A stretch of DNA of 64,000 bases from Antedon mediterranea (Eukaryota > Echinodermata > Crinoidea > Comatulida > Antedonidae), in contig NC_092676.1 in assembly GCF_964355755.1 (NCBI RefSeq), positions 16,846,288-16,910,287 of the forward strand, written 5' to 3'. The notes under the pieces are model-generated. The model made no database searches. It had not been told where the DNA came from and saw nothing but the letters and a program-made list of their open reading frames with translations. Of this stretch, positions 27,101-33,060 are shown one piece after another. Each line of letters begins with the position of its first letter. Positions within the stretch are counted from its first letter, which is position 1. Both the position numbers and the translations under genes were made by a program.

Positions 27101-27812
27101 TTCATAGTGGCATCAGATGTAAGTGGGGTCAGTATAGGCAGTTACTCGAATGAAAAGAGTACATATCACAACTCTAAAAGAAAATTGTTACCATAGAAAT
27201 GATGTTTTCGTCAAAAAATCAGACGATTGTGCTGTCCCAAACGAATTGGTTAAATAACTACTTATATTAAGTGAAAGATAAAGTTCGAAAAAAAATATTA
27301 TTTGAGCTTGTAAATGTCGAGGTAACTGAAATAATGATATACCTAATTGAAATGTTATCATAGGCTGGCCACAAGCTCAACACTCTTCTAATTTTCGAAT
27401 TTGATATGGGCCTACTAAAATAAGAATTGCAGCCTCCATTGTACAAGCACATGGGGGACGTGGGAAAATTTTGATTGCTAACAATTGGTTTTAAATACTG
27501 AAACTAGAAACTAAAACAATAATTTCAACGCATACACATGAATGAAGTTATCTACAGTATACAGACAACACTCTCAATAATACCAGAATGTTTGGAAACG
27601 GGAAACTATGACCTAATTTAAATGGTTCCATAATTCTTTTACCATTAAAAACCATTTCTAAATACCAGACTTTGCAGAAAAATAAAATATTAGGCCAGTC
27701 CATTGGTGTCCATTATTGGGTAAGTAACAGGTTGATAATTTAAACATTTCTCAGGAAAATAAAATAAAAATAAATTTCTTACCAAATTTACAATGCGAAT
27801 ATGTCGGTACAT
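77..27812 (-). CDS. Gene A: lectin/discoidin adhesion GPCR (5' complete, 3' cut by window edge)
   Basis: Spliced gene read from 27812 leftwards. Coding exons (plus-strand coordinates): 27783-27812, 26305-26356, 24388-25266, 23973-24248, 23704-23859, 22711-23042, 17242-17398, 16307-16647, 15528-15681, 15252-15293, 15045-15092, 14682-14723, 14326-14367, 13963-14004, 13595-13636, 12464-12547, 11858-11914, 10259-10363, 9371-9469, 9015-9046, 8628-8792, 8322-8369, 7893-8001, 6941-7127, 1152-1373, 938-1049, 77-180. Every junction is AG/GT with matching phase, giving about 1,319 residues up to TM1. Order: signal peptide (1-27), Gly/Ser linker (28-320), SUEL lectin (321-412), linker (413-464), discoidin 1 (465-627), discoidin 2 (628-792), stalk (793-1004), GAIN (1005-1285, GPS near its end), TM1. 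Established for aGPCRs: the GAIN domain self-cleaves at the GPS and exposes a tethered agonist. The lectin and discoidin domains suggest a cell-surface receptor for glycans, lipids or matrix; the ligand is unknown. TM2-TM7 are expected left of base 1. Exon usage in the stalk array is inferred. Confidence 0.87.
938..1373 (-). CDS. Gene A exons 25-26: GAIN subdomain B with GPS
   Basis: Exon 25 (1152-1373) encodes ETYGTANTASGILSVTLTSN, then VQMGVNFSLATNTTGFNDG, and ends AIVCSFWDTSFE. Exon 26 (938-1049) continues VWSQYGCKKVLADDHSVSCE and CNHTTSFAVLVQVNEAE. The arrangement C-x-F-W ... W-S-x-x-G-C ... C-x-C-N-H-T-T-S-F-A-V-L is the GPS with its two disulphide pairs and an intact cleavage triplet H-T|T. 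The sequence after it, TSFAVLVQV, matches the tethered-agonist (Stachel) consensus T-x-F-A-V-L, so this receptor is predicted to be autoproteolysed and self-activated. Splicing: GTAAGT and GTACAT donors, AATAG acceptor. Confidence 0.92.
1874..2370 (+). repeat. Dispersed repeat family, long copy
   Basis: The part 1874-2102 (starting AACTAGAAAGCCACTCCGAG) is nearly identical to 63418-63645. The part about 2075-2370 (motif TTTTTTGGACAAGTAGTTCT) is repeated at about 5660-5945 in the same orientation. This suggests one longer mobile element of which the three loci hold different pieces. The small open frame at 2103-2369 is not a real gene. Class unknown. Confidence 0.65.
2560..2800 (-). mobile_element. 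tRNA-derived SINE-like fragment
   Basis: On the minus strand 2798-2740 reads ATGCTTGGCTACCACTCCCA then GGTCCTAGGTTCAAGTCCCG. The second part carries a good RNA polymerase III B box (GGTTCAAGTCC). The ATGCTTG(G/T)CTACCACTCC block is shared with the segment at 36784-36960, and both have a GGATGGATCA block further on. I read them as members of one tRNA-related SINE family. No intact tRNA fold is present. Confidence 0.5.
2900..5560. repeat. Large inverted repeat with internal tandem units
   Basis: The left arm (about 3000-3640) is the reverse complement of the right arm (about 4870-5510). For example, ACACATTTTGAAAATGTGGC at 3157 is mirrored near 5382, and GTCAGGGTCAAGGGTTATAT near 3493 is mirrored near 5050. 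Each arm itself contains about two units of roughly 300 bp, each with GGTCAAAGGTCAGAAATGGC-type sequence. The loop (about 3640-4870) is unrelated AT-rich DNA. It is probably two copies of one mobile element in opposite orientation. Open frames in the arms are incidental. Confidence 0.75.
3719..3762. repeat. Short near-perfect hairpin
   Basis: ACCGATAAAACTTATACAT is followed by a three-base loop and its near-exact complement ATGTATAAGTTTTGTCGGT (one mismatch that pairs G-T in RNA). It sits inside a gene A intron. It could be a collapsed MITE; its sequence is too simple to claim a microRNA precursor. Confidence 0.5.
5660..5945 (+). repeat. Dispersed repeat family, second copy
   Basis: This matches 2075-2370 with scattered substitutions and small indels, including AACAATAGAACAGCAAC and GGACAAGTAGTTCTCGAG. 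With the first copy it brackets the big inverted repeat, so the set may be one composite insertion. Confidence 0.6.
6941..8792 (-). CDS. Gene A exons 21-24: GAIN domain, N-terminal part
   Basis: Exons 8628-8792 (LDDAPAKNVLNAVSESGIDD... to YRNSTK), 8322-8369 (TILKMTRVLLDPRNNL), 7893-8001 (KNADKLNAATLTEDIISKMT... to VKEDNM) and 6941-7127 (CYHMDTSQFENTVFDIPTTT... to RIVRHG). The helical pattern, then 'LLDP.NNL', then the 'FENTVFDIP' strand match GAIN subdomain A and its passage to subdomain B. Exons 22 and 23 are exactly 48 and 109 nt, as are the homologous exons of gene B. For exon 24 I chose the distal donor GG|GTAAAT because only it restores phase with exon 25; the nearer G|GTAAGA would not. 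Confidence 0.82.
7160..7480 (-). mobile_element. Degraded TTAA-type MITE copy
   Basis: The right edge GGTGGACAATACATCTATAA is the mirror of the terminal repeat of the element at 61010-61310 (AAGATGTATTGTCCCC...). Interior blocks such as CAAAAATTGAATCG and TTTGGTTGAATTTAAC also resemble that element. The left terminal repeat is no longer clear. It lies in the gene A intron between exons 23 and 24. Confidence 0.4.
9015..12547 (-). CDS. Gene A exons 16-20: acidic/Thr-rich stalk exons
   Basis: Five further small exons lead to the GAIN domain: 12464-12547 (HTTHQSDVVDTPMMETTEQ...), 11858-11914 (VEADIAKTIEEDERYVTYTG), 10259-10363 (ELDVDYTTLIQEEDEEIVTE...), 9371-9469 (EINVDSSETTHKSDIETVAT...) and 9015-9046 (FNSFNNLERM). 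All but the last are phase 1-1. Exons 16 and 19 are paralogous to each other and to the cassettes in exons 11-15 (shared THxSD and ETT(E/Q)..TTR), so the whole stalk looks built by exon duplication and divergence. There is no recognised domain. The intron between 10363 and 11858 holds the GTAAGT minisatellite. Confidence 0.67.
10595..11520 (-). repeat. 18-bp minisatellite carrying GTAAGT in each unit
   Basis: Dozens of copies of the plus-strand unit CCACTTACACTTCCCGTA, with CTTACG and TTACTTAC variants, lie in the gene A intron between exons 17 and 18. On the coding (minus) strand each unit contains GTAAGT, the consensus 5' splice site, and reads Gly-Thr-Gly-Ser-Val-Ser. The minus frame is open over 10914-11255 and, shifted, over 10595-10930; single-base changes and inserted TAGGCCTAC blocks break it. 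I treat it as intronic, though it may derive from an exon end of the stalk. Confidence 0.85.
13595..15092 (-). CDS. Gene A exons 11-15: tandem array of stalk cassette exons
   Basis: Five copies of a roughly 360-bp unit, each with a small phase 1-1 exon: 15045-15092 (48 nt), 14682-14723, 14326-14367, 13963-14004 and 13595-13636 (42 nt each). The 42-nt exons encode variants of TPLETTQAEQQTT. The oldest-looking copy encodes EPPTTTPMLETTEQQT. Each has an upstream pyrimidine-rich CACAG or TACAG acceptor and the same C|GTACGT donor. Intron sequence is copied along with the exon (shared blocks such as TTATTGGTTCTAG on the plus strand). Because all are symmetric, any number can be included without a frameshift. 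The product is a Thr/Gln-rich stalk, probably O-glycosylated. Actual inclusion of each copy is not provable here. Confidence 0.68.
15252..15293 (-). CDS. Gene A exon 10: 14-residue stalk exon
   Basis: A 42-nt phase 1-1 micro-exon with good splice sites (TTTTCAG and GTAAGT) encodes AIAYELAFDSDCE. It keeps the frame between discoidin 2 and the stalk cassettes. The ELAFDSD part resembles EFAFDKD near the end of exon 8, so it may be a remnant of a duplicated discoidin exon. Function unknown. Confidence 0.6.
15528..15681 (-). CDS. Gene A exon 9: C-terminal half of discoidin domain 2
   Basis: A 154-nt exon, phase 0-1, encodes RFQVSRASRYQCVLSMFLH, then QLRADFVKLHVKGCLGTG and CYLRVAFVKGPSKEG. It aligns well with exon 7 (FRSDATSRYDRTTNMF against FQVSRASRYQCVLSMF, HVKLHV against FVKLHV). 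This confirms that exons 6-7 and 8-9 are duplicated domains. Acceptor TTACAG; donor GTATAC. Confidence 0.88.
16307..16647 (-). CDS. Gene A exon 8: N-terminal half of discoidin domain 2
   Basis: The 341-nt exon, phase 1 to 0, encodes VTADEVCGYVGLHNSTIYRD, then FFRASSQVDNSPPKKAHVN, SSWHPNPNDDDPWISFDLRR, TTIFGIVTLGDGTRN and DGWVSEFELEFSNY, ending GLQ. It is a clear F5/8C domain with the same exon border as discoidin 1: both split after the first two thirds of the domain, in phase 0. That suggests the two domains arose by duplication of an exon pair. Acceptor TTCCAG; donor GTAAGA. Confidence 0.9.
17242..17398 (-). CDS. Gene A exon 7: C-terminal half of discoidin domain 1
   Basis: This phase 0-1 exon encodes HIFRSDATSRYDRTTNMF, then QGVLAQHVKLHVAGHHG and TGPYLRMEILRLR. 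It matches the last part of F5/8C domains (loss of contact, then a-x-[YHF]-[VI]-[RK]-[LI] and L-R-[ML]-E-[IL]). The acceptor is AATCAG immediately before CAC. The nearer TTTAG at 17390-17388 would put a stop in frame or break phase with exon 6, so I rejected it. The donor is GTACAT. Confidence 0.84.
17714..18185. mobile_element. MITE with long terminal inverted repeats
   Basis: The left end CTGTTTTCCTGTCGACGTTA and the right end (reverse complement CTGTTTTCCTGTCGACGTTA) match, and the similarity continues inward for about 60 bp (GACGCTATCGTTAACAA, then TCGGCGAT and TGTTTACG on the other side). There is no coding capacity. It sits in gene A intron 6. The superfamily was not determined because the target duplication is unclear (AAAGC on the left, CTTTT on the right). 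Confidence 0.8.
18713..19701. mobile_element. TTAA-flanked non-autonomous DNA transposon
   Basis: It begins TTAAAGATGTATTGTCTC and ends with its complement GGGACAATACATCTTTAA, with TTAA at both edges as in piggyBac-type insertions. The same termini bound the element at 61010-61310. It contains a second element (19094-19590) inserted inside it. The open frame at 18928-19278 crosses the boundary of the inserted element and has no recognisable domain, so it is not called a gene. Confidence 0.7.
19094..19590. mobile_element. Nested MITE with GGGAGGTTTCGCAAC termini
   Basis: The left end GGGAGGTTTCGCAACGCTAC and the right end (complement GGGAGGTTTCGCAACCTCAC) are inverted repeats that continue over about 45 bp (ACGAATACGATAAC...ACGGATACG). 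Each end is flanked by TA, which fits a TA target duplication (Tc1/mariner-like; inference). It lies inside the TTAA element. Confidence 0.75.
20216..20242 (+). repeat. (CA)n microsatellite
   Basis: About 12 CA dinucleotides in gene A intron 6. Confidence 0.9.
20274..22440. mobile_element. Possible 2.2-kb non-autonomous element with CAGTGGGANAGCCA ends
   Basis: The left side reads CAGTGGGAAAGCCA and, 20-30 bases on, AAATCGTGTAAAATCGACTT. The right side, reverse-complemented, reads CAGTGGGACAGCCA and then AAATCGTGTCAAATTTCGAC. The ends are therefore matching but diverged inverted repeats. Inside are a poly-C tract (20925-20939) and two GAATAGTCGGAG blocks (20617 and 22034). I could not identify a clear target duplication or a transposase. 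Confidence 0.4.
22711..23042 (-). CDS. Gene A exon 6: N-terminal half of discoidin domain 1
   Basis: The 332-nt exon starts in phase 1 (YFINQTMQVGLEGRF...) and ends in phase 0. It carries the F5/8 type C hallmarks: an S-S/A-rich first strand (IPSSAFDASSR), GSWCHDS, LPWISVDIGK, TIIGIITQGDGG and DGWITEFRLELSENE. The pattern W-I-x-x-D-[IL]-G followed by [IV]-x-G-[IV]-x-T-Q is diagnostic of the discoidin jelly-roll core. The second half of the domain is in the next exon, 5.3 kb away across an intron full of mobile elements. F5/8C domains bind phospholipids, glycans or matrix proteins; which applies here is unknown. Confidence 0.87.
23704..23859 (-). CDS. Gene A exon 5: acidic/Gly-Ser linker
   Basis: A phase 1-1 exon of 156 nt encodes a low-complexity segment with repeated SGI(V/T)T-type units: TVTDVGLLSRTTDSG, then GEESGIVTVEDVSSGITTG and GSGSQSGIVTDEEVSG. 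It separates the lectin from the first discoidin domain. It resembles three decayed copies of a Ser-Gly-Ile-Val-Thr unit, so it probably also arose by tandem duplication. No known domain is visible, and an unstructured extracellular linker is the likely role. Splice signals: acceptor ACGCAG at 23862-23860, donor GTAGGA. Confidence 0.72.
23973..24248 (-). CDS. Gene A exon 4: SUEL / rhamnose-binding lectin domain
   Basis: A single 276-nt exon (phase 1-1) encodes about 92 residues with the SUEL-type galactose/rhamnose-binding lectin pattern: an early Cys (VCEPDTG), a Cys pair, VRYGR (equivalent of the family ANYGR motif), FCPHPS, NCGID, YFIEICNGQPHC, then DPCPDTYKYTEVDYTCVQ, which holds the DPC motif and a KYT variant of the usual KYL. 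The eight or so cysteines typical of the fold are present. The family binds L-rhamnose or D-galactose, and it is also the N-terminal domain of latrophilins (ADGRL), where it binds teneurin. Here it sits behind a Gly/Ser spacer and before discoidin domains. Acceptor TTATAG; donor GTAAGT. Sugar specificity cannot be read from the sequence. Confidence 0.87.
24388..25266 (-). CDS. Gene A exon 3: (GGSGS)n glycine-serine linker
   Basis: This 879-nt exon is almost entirely a tandem array of 15-bp units (minus strand AGGAGGTAGTGGATC) and 12-bp units. In the frame set by the flanking exons they read GGSGS and GSGS. It starts after an ATTAG acceptor at 25267 and ends SSE-G at a GTAAGAG donor (24387-24386), phase 1 on both sides. 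No stop interrupts the Gly/Ser frame over about 293 residues; rare substitutions give Glu, Gln, Leu, Val or Arg. It lies between the signal peptide and the lectin domain, so it should be an extracellular flexible spacer with many Ser sites for O-linked sugar. The other frames are also open only because the units are multiples of three. It could instead be an intronic satellite, but matching phases and splice sites favour coding. Confidence 0.72.
25340..26049. mobile_element. Tetranucleotide-array element, copy 1
   Basis: It runs from ACAAGGCCATATAGATGGC through ACCGACCGACC, an internal region and a second GACCGACAGACAGACC array to the end AGAGTCGCGTCCACGCGACT. The final 18 bases form a hairpin (AGTCGCG/CGCGACT). 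Internal blocks such as AAGCGATAAAACGCATAGTG and the GTGCGCAATAACATT region recur in inverted orientation at 37147-37960. It lies in gene A intron 2. No protein is encoded. Confidence 0.75.
26305..27812 (-). CDS. Gene A exons 1-2: start codon and signal peptide
   Basis: The start ATG is at 27812-27810. Exon 1 encodes MYRHIRIVNL and ends at a GTAAGA donor (27783). Exon 2 (26305-26356) follows a CTTCAG acceptor and continues VIILLSILYINSSSG, ending in phase 1 at a GTAAGT donor. Joined, these give a basic n-region, a hydrophobic core of about 12 residues and a polar Ser/Gly end, which is a classical secretory signal peptide. Neither exon is recognisable alone; the call rests on their fit to each other and to the in-phase Gly/Ser exon. 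The intron (26357-27782) and the DNA upstream show no other coding signal. The 5' UTR and promoter are not defined. Confidence 0.75.
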
Positions 27813-29170
27813 GTTGACAGATCGGTTGATAAACAATTTCAAACAATTCTCTATTCACGCATCTTGAAGACTTTTTAGTTCAACTTCGACTACTTCGGCG
27901 TCGGTGTAATTATATTTGAAATATACTGCTATACTGCTAGACAAAAAAATGTATTATTGATCTGCTGTATTGACGGTATTGCTTAGTTCTATCAAAACAC
28001 TGAGTTAGATAAATTTCTGTATTAATAAGCAATCGATAGTATTGAGTAATCATGAGATGTGGGGGTGACAACAAATAAATTATTAATTAACTTCCGTTCA
28101 ATTGAAAACGTCATATTGTGTAGTATATTATATTTAAACAATTGTTTTAGAACGTAAACATAAATGGAAGTATTGCAAGGTTTTAAGTTTAATCCCTAAG
28201 GGATACATTTACCTACTTTTGTAAACGAAATAGTTATGCTGGGATTTGTATAAACGTATATTAAATCTTTCAAAATAGTAAATCGGCCTGTTTCAACATT
28301 ATGATGCTGTACTCGAGCTGTTCAACCGGTTTTCAGCTATAAGTAATTATCGTAGAAAGAGATCTCGTATTCTTATGTGCGGTATTTTTCAGCATCGACA
28401 TCTATAGACATTGTTTAGCACGATCGGAAAACTCCCCTATTTGGGGAGAATCGTTGAACCTAAATTCGTTTTAATTGTCAATAACTAATTATTTAACTTA
28501 ATCTCATTAGTGCTATGGTTTTCATTAGGTGTTAAAAATCAGTATTGACACTATGTACCAAATTTATATACCATCGTGTAAAAATTCCAAAAGTTATGCG
28601 CGATTTACCAATTTTTACCTTTACGTAAATTTATATATAGAAACACTTCGTTTCAACTTTTAAGTACGATATTGACTGAAATACAACGTGGATAATGTTA
28701 GGTTGCATAATATATTGTTATGTTCTCACACAATACTGTTTTACGCAAGCAATGGAGCTTTCGATTTATGACGATCTACGACCATTTCTTGTGACCTATG
28801 ACCCATGCTAATAATTATATGTTACGCATACGTTGGAGATTACGACACTGAATTCGGTATCAAAAAATCATAGGTCGTCACAAATCGAAAGTTAATGTTT
28901 CTTCTGATTAAAATTATTCTACTAATACCCGTGTAGCTTTCTAAATCGTGAAGCAACCAATTAATAAAACCTATCAATAACTGAAAAAAACTATTACCAA
29001 TTACAGAAAAACACCTAAAACTTACTTATCTACAAAAACCTATAAAAGCCACCTCAAATTTCCGATGTACTAACCAATTCTTGACGCCCTATTTACCAAT
29101 TACTGTAAAAATATAACGATTCATTAGGAAACCTAATGTATAAATTCCTGATGTAGAGTCTAACCTATTC
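27813..29170. other. Intergenic region upstream of gene A
   Basis: AT-rich, without coding signal. A diverged inverted repeat (CTTTCGATTTATGACGA near 28757 and TCGTCACAAATCGAAAG near 28875) may be a small MITE. The promoter of gene A must lie here or just upstream of its ATG, but I see no TATA box I would defend. Confidence 0.5.
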
Positions 29171-29179
29171 ATTCCTAAA

Positions 29180-30050
29180 TTGAAAAAAACATGCAGAAGC
29201 AATCACTCTTATACAACCACTTCTGATGAAATCACTATTGATGCAACCACTTCTGATGAAACCAAACCTGATGATGCAAACACTTCTGATACAGCCACTT
29301 CTTTTGCAACCACTCTTGATGCAATCACTCCTGGTTCAACAACTCATGGTGCAACAACTCCTGATGCAACCACTCCAGATGCAACCACTCTCGATGCGAT
29401 CACTCCCGATGCAATCAATCCTGGTGCAGTCACTCCAAATGCAACCACTTCTTATGCAACCACTCCTTGTGCAACCACTCCTGGTGCAATCATTCCCGAT
29501 GCAATCAATCCTGCCAAATCATTCCAGATGCAACCACTTCTTATGCAACCACTCTATGTGCAATCACCCATGATGCAAGCAGTCCTGGAGCAACCATTCC
29601 TGATTCTTGGTGCAATCACTCCAGATGCAACCAATTGTAATTCAATCACTCATGATGCAACTACTCCTGGTGCAATAAATCCTGATGCAATCATTCCTAA
29701 TCCAACCACTCCAGATACAGCCACTCCCGATGCAATCACTCCCGATACAATCATTCCTGGTGCAATCACTCCAGATGCAACCTTTTCAATTTTTCATATG
29801 CAACCACTTATACATTCACTCCTTGTGTAATCATTCCAGGGGCAACCACTCCTTATACATTCACTCCTGATGCAATCACTCCATGTGCAACCACTCCTGA
29901 TACATTCACTTCTGGTGTAATATCTTCAGGTGCAACCACTCCTGATACATTCACTCTTGGTGTAATAACTCCATGTGCAACCACTCCTGATACATTCACT
30001 GTTGGTGTAATCACTCCAGGTGCAACCACTCCTGATATATTCACTGCTTA
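29180..30050 (+). repeat. 15-bp minisatellite (ACTCCTGATGCAACC type)
   Basis: Tandem 15-bp units with variation. On the plus strand the first 330 bp read as (TTPDA)n after a short Ser/Asp-rich lead. Around 29510 the frame is lost and later units drift in phase and sequence. On the minus strand the right part reads VNVSGVVA(H/P)GVITP units. It sits between the two receptor genes. It could be a former mucin-type stalk exon; no splice sites or flanking exons support a live gene. Confidence 0.8.
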
Positions 30051-30194
30051 TTCCATCTACCAATATAATTTATGGTGGAAATTCATAATAATATGTATAA
30101 ATTCCTAATGAATGAATACCTAAATTCTCAGTTATGAATATATTGTAAAAAGTACATATGCAGTATGTACATTTGTGACAAGTTGATATTATAC

Positions 30195-30383
30195 AGATAT
30201 TGACTGCTTAGAGGCTACATATAAGATTTGACATCCCTGAGGGAATGATATTGAGTTCGAGGGAATATATATTTCCCGAAGCGCCAGCTGAGGGAAATAT
30301 ATATTCCCCGAGAACTTAATATCATTCCCGAGGGGATGTCAAATCTTATATTTAACCGATATAAAAGGCAATATCTGTTATAT
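30195..30383. mobile_element. Foldback MITE (long hairpin)
   Basis: The arms AGATTTGACATCCCTGAGGG...GGGAATATATATTTCCC and their near complement (GGGAAATATATATTCCCC...GGATGTCAAATCTT) pair across a short loop at about 30283. The outer sequence CAGATATTG and CAATATCTG also pairs. The total is about 190 bp that can fold almost end to end. Non-coding. Confidence 0.8.
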
Positions 30384-30814
30384 TATATAGCCAAGAACAA
30401 GTCTGCTGGGTTGGGTGAAGCTAGGCTAGGCCTCCTATATTTGTATTGTATTTAAACAAGCCTGCCTAGACACCTTACCTTGCGAAGAATAATATACAGA
30501 TAATTACTAATTAATGATTCCTTGGCAATAAAATATTCACTTAGGCCTAGGTCGTTTAAATTAACAGAAGAATTTCCATCAATAAGCCTATTAATAATAA
30601 TATTATAATCAGGTAGGCCGAATAAAAATTCGTCTTCTTAACTTCTCTTCGAGGAGCCGAATCACCGGATGTTCAGCGCGTACTAGTTACTAGGTTACTA
30701 CACCGTGAGTATTGACCAATCACAAACGGTGTTTCATCACATTTAGGGTGGACTAATAACAAATGAGGGCGCTATGTATGCATAGCTTAAATAGTTAAGA
30801 AGATTAATTTCTTC

Positions 30815-30900
30815 AAGCAAGTTCAGTGGCGCAGCGGTTGAAGCGTTGTCTTGCGATGGAGTGACAATTCCACCCGAGTTCAAGATCGAGTTGATGACTT
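30815..30900 (+). mobile_element. tRNA-derived SINE head
   Basis: AGTGGCGCAGCGGTTGAAGC looks like a polymerase III A box (TRGYNNARNGG), and GAGTTCAAGATCGAG, about 40 bases on, is a B box (GGTTCRANNCC-like). The spacing fits a tRNA, but the arms do not fold into a complete cloverleaf, so I call it a SINE head rather than a tRNA gene. Confidence 0.5.
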
Positions 30901-31134
30901 TTGTTTATTTATCGGCAACGCGAGTGTTGGCACACGAAAATTACACAGTCAATATCATCGAACTCGAGAATCTATATGTTTAATGACAGGGGACACGATA
31001 ATTACGCGAAAATTACAAAGTCAATATCATCGTTCTCGAGGATATATACGATTTACGATCCTCGCAGCGGTAGTCATGTGATGCAGTTTCAACCAATCAC
31101 GTTCGCGTATTTACATAGGCTATGTAATATTATA

Positions 31135-31237
31135 CAAATAATGAATGTTTATGAGTGCAATGGTACAAATAATGGCACTTTCATCATTCACCAAGTGCCA
31201 TTATTTGTACCATTACACGAATACAAAACATTCATTA
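31135..31237. repeat. Inverted-repeat hairpin
   Basis: AATGGTACAAATAATGGCAC and GTGCCATTATTTGTACCATT are perfect complements separated by 16 bases. The outer AAATAATGAATGTTT and AAACATTCATTATTT also pair. A small foldback element. Confidence 0.8.
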
Positions 31238-31259
31238 TTTGTTTTATATAACATCTAGA

Positions 31260-31375
31260 CGTTTTTTTTTCGTACACAAAAATGTTTCAAAAAGTACTAT
31301 TTAACGATCGTTGAATAGTGCGTACTATTGCACGCCATGTGACCCACATTCGTCCAATCAAATGACAGGAATTTA
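31260..31375 (-). repeat. Dispersed repeat shared with gene B intron
   Basis: The reverse complement (GGAATTCCTGTCATTT-like, ATGTGGGTCACATG, CGTGCAATAGTAC, ending TTTTCGTAC) matches 46996-47105. It is a short interspersed repeat of unknown class. Confidence 0.6.
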
Positions 31376-31391
31376 TATAGGTGTTATATAA

Positions 31392-31809
31392 ACGTGTATA
31401 TTTACCTAATGAGAAGCTTGAATTCAGTATAACCATATTTGTTTTCATTTGTAATTTTCGATACGATGTTAATCAATGTAAAAATGAAAAATGCCAATAA
31501 AATAAAATGATTAAAACCTTTCTTGTTAAACTGTGTCTATCTTGTTTGTGTTCGGTTCTACATCTACAAACTAATAGTGTAACATATGCAGTATACACAT
31601 TTGTGACAAGTTGATATACGTGTATATTTACCTAATGAGAAGCTTGAATTCAGTATAACCATATTTGTTTTCATTTGTAATTTTCGATACGATGTTAATC
31701 AATGTAAAAATAAAAAATGGCAATAAAATAAAATGATTAAAACCTTCCTTGTTAAACTGTGTCTATCTTGTTTGTGTTCGGTTCTACATCTACAAACTAA
31801 TAGTGTAAC
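31392..31809 (+). repeat. Recent direct duplication (2 x 192 bp)
   Basis: Segments 31392-31583 and 31618-31809, both starting ACGTGTATATTTACCTAATG, differ at only a few positions. They are separated by a 34-bp spacer (CAGTATACACATTTGTGACA) that also occurs at about 30158. The unit period is therefore 226 bp. No coding function. Confidence 0.88.
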
Positions 31810-32834
31810 CTTATTAAAATCAATGGCATGATTTCTTAATATGTAGCAAAGAATTATGAGTTCGAGTCTACTATTTTTTGAAAATTCTTTCATGTGTAGG
31901 CATCTATAAATTATAATATTAAATTATTTCACTATAGCTCAGCGATTTATGATTTTCCTTAAACTATCAAATATCTCTTTTACTACTTAAAACCATCAAA
32001 TAATGATTACACACTGTGTACGTCAAAATACACAAGACTGGGAAATCATTCAATGAGGCATAATTTAATTAATCTGCTCTATAAGCACTAATAAATGATT
32101 GTCGATTGGTATTCATTGAAGATATTAAACACCATGGTTATATCGACTTCATTAGTAAAAGTTAGTTATTATTTTTTAGAGAGGGTAGCACCTTGACGTC
32201 ATAGTATGTCTTAGGTTTACAAAATATATCATTGGTCAATAGCTTTCAGGTTCTCTAACAATCAACAAAGAAGTAGCACCATGACGTTGTAGTATATACT
32301 AAGATTACAAGGAAGTTTGATTTGGTTAATACGATAGAAACATTCCTCTAACGATCGGCGTGCCAACAATTAAGAGAGATGATGCGTTGTAGATTTTTTG
32401 TAAGTAATATAATACACATTTATGTAAGGAAATATTATAAATAAGGGAAAAAATTAATCACCAATATAAAGTAAGTAAGTAAATTTATTAGTTTTGGGAA
32501 GTTAAAAGGTACCGCTAAATCACTGGATGCTACACAATGTATATGAAAGGCGTCACAACCATCAATCTGTTTCGCTAAAAGTTGTTTTCATTGTATAGTT
32601 GCAGGCTCATTTCTTTAGCTCTTAGGGTAATATAAACTAAGTTACTAAGCCTTATTAAGAACAGACATGGCCAGCTGCTAAGACTCTTACTGTGTGTAAG
32701 ATGTGCACTATATCAAATACTCTAGATACTCTACTATTTCTAGAGTTAAACTATGGAATTTCAATTTACATTGCTTGACAAGAAAATTGTGTGAAAATGT
32801 AATGGAATTGTGATTGTAACTACTGTAAAATAGT

Positions 32835-33060
32835 TTTGCGTCAGGATAATTGGTCAGATGTTTGCCCAACCCTGACGTAATTTGTACTTTATATCAAGTA
32901 CATTGGCAATACTTTCGAGAAAAAAAAAATCGCCAGGCTAGTCATCAGGAGGTCGTGTGGTTGAGTCCCGTCTGAGAATTACTTACTTGCAAGTATTATC
33001 AATGTACTTTATAAAAATATGGTATAAAGTACAAATTATGAGTAGGGTAAACATCTAACC
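32835..33060. mobile_element. GGTCAGATGTTT-type MITE with insertion
   Basis: The left TTGGTCAGATGTTTGCCCAA and CTGACGTAATTTGTACTTTA are mirrored by the right TAAAGTACAAATTATGAGTA and GGTAAACATCTAACC. The middle has a tRNA-like stretch with GTGGTTGAGTCCCG (B-box-like). It is the same family as 35868-35996. Confidence 0.6.

Noticed and set aside
28695-28811. 38-codon frame with a hydrophobic start as the missing signal-peptide exon of gene B
   Set aside because: No usable phase-1 GT donor within it and it lies 7.5 kb upstream; not supported.
30815-30900. tRNA gene
   Set aside because: A- and B-box-like words are present, but acceptor and anticodon stems do not pair; better explained as a SINE head.
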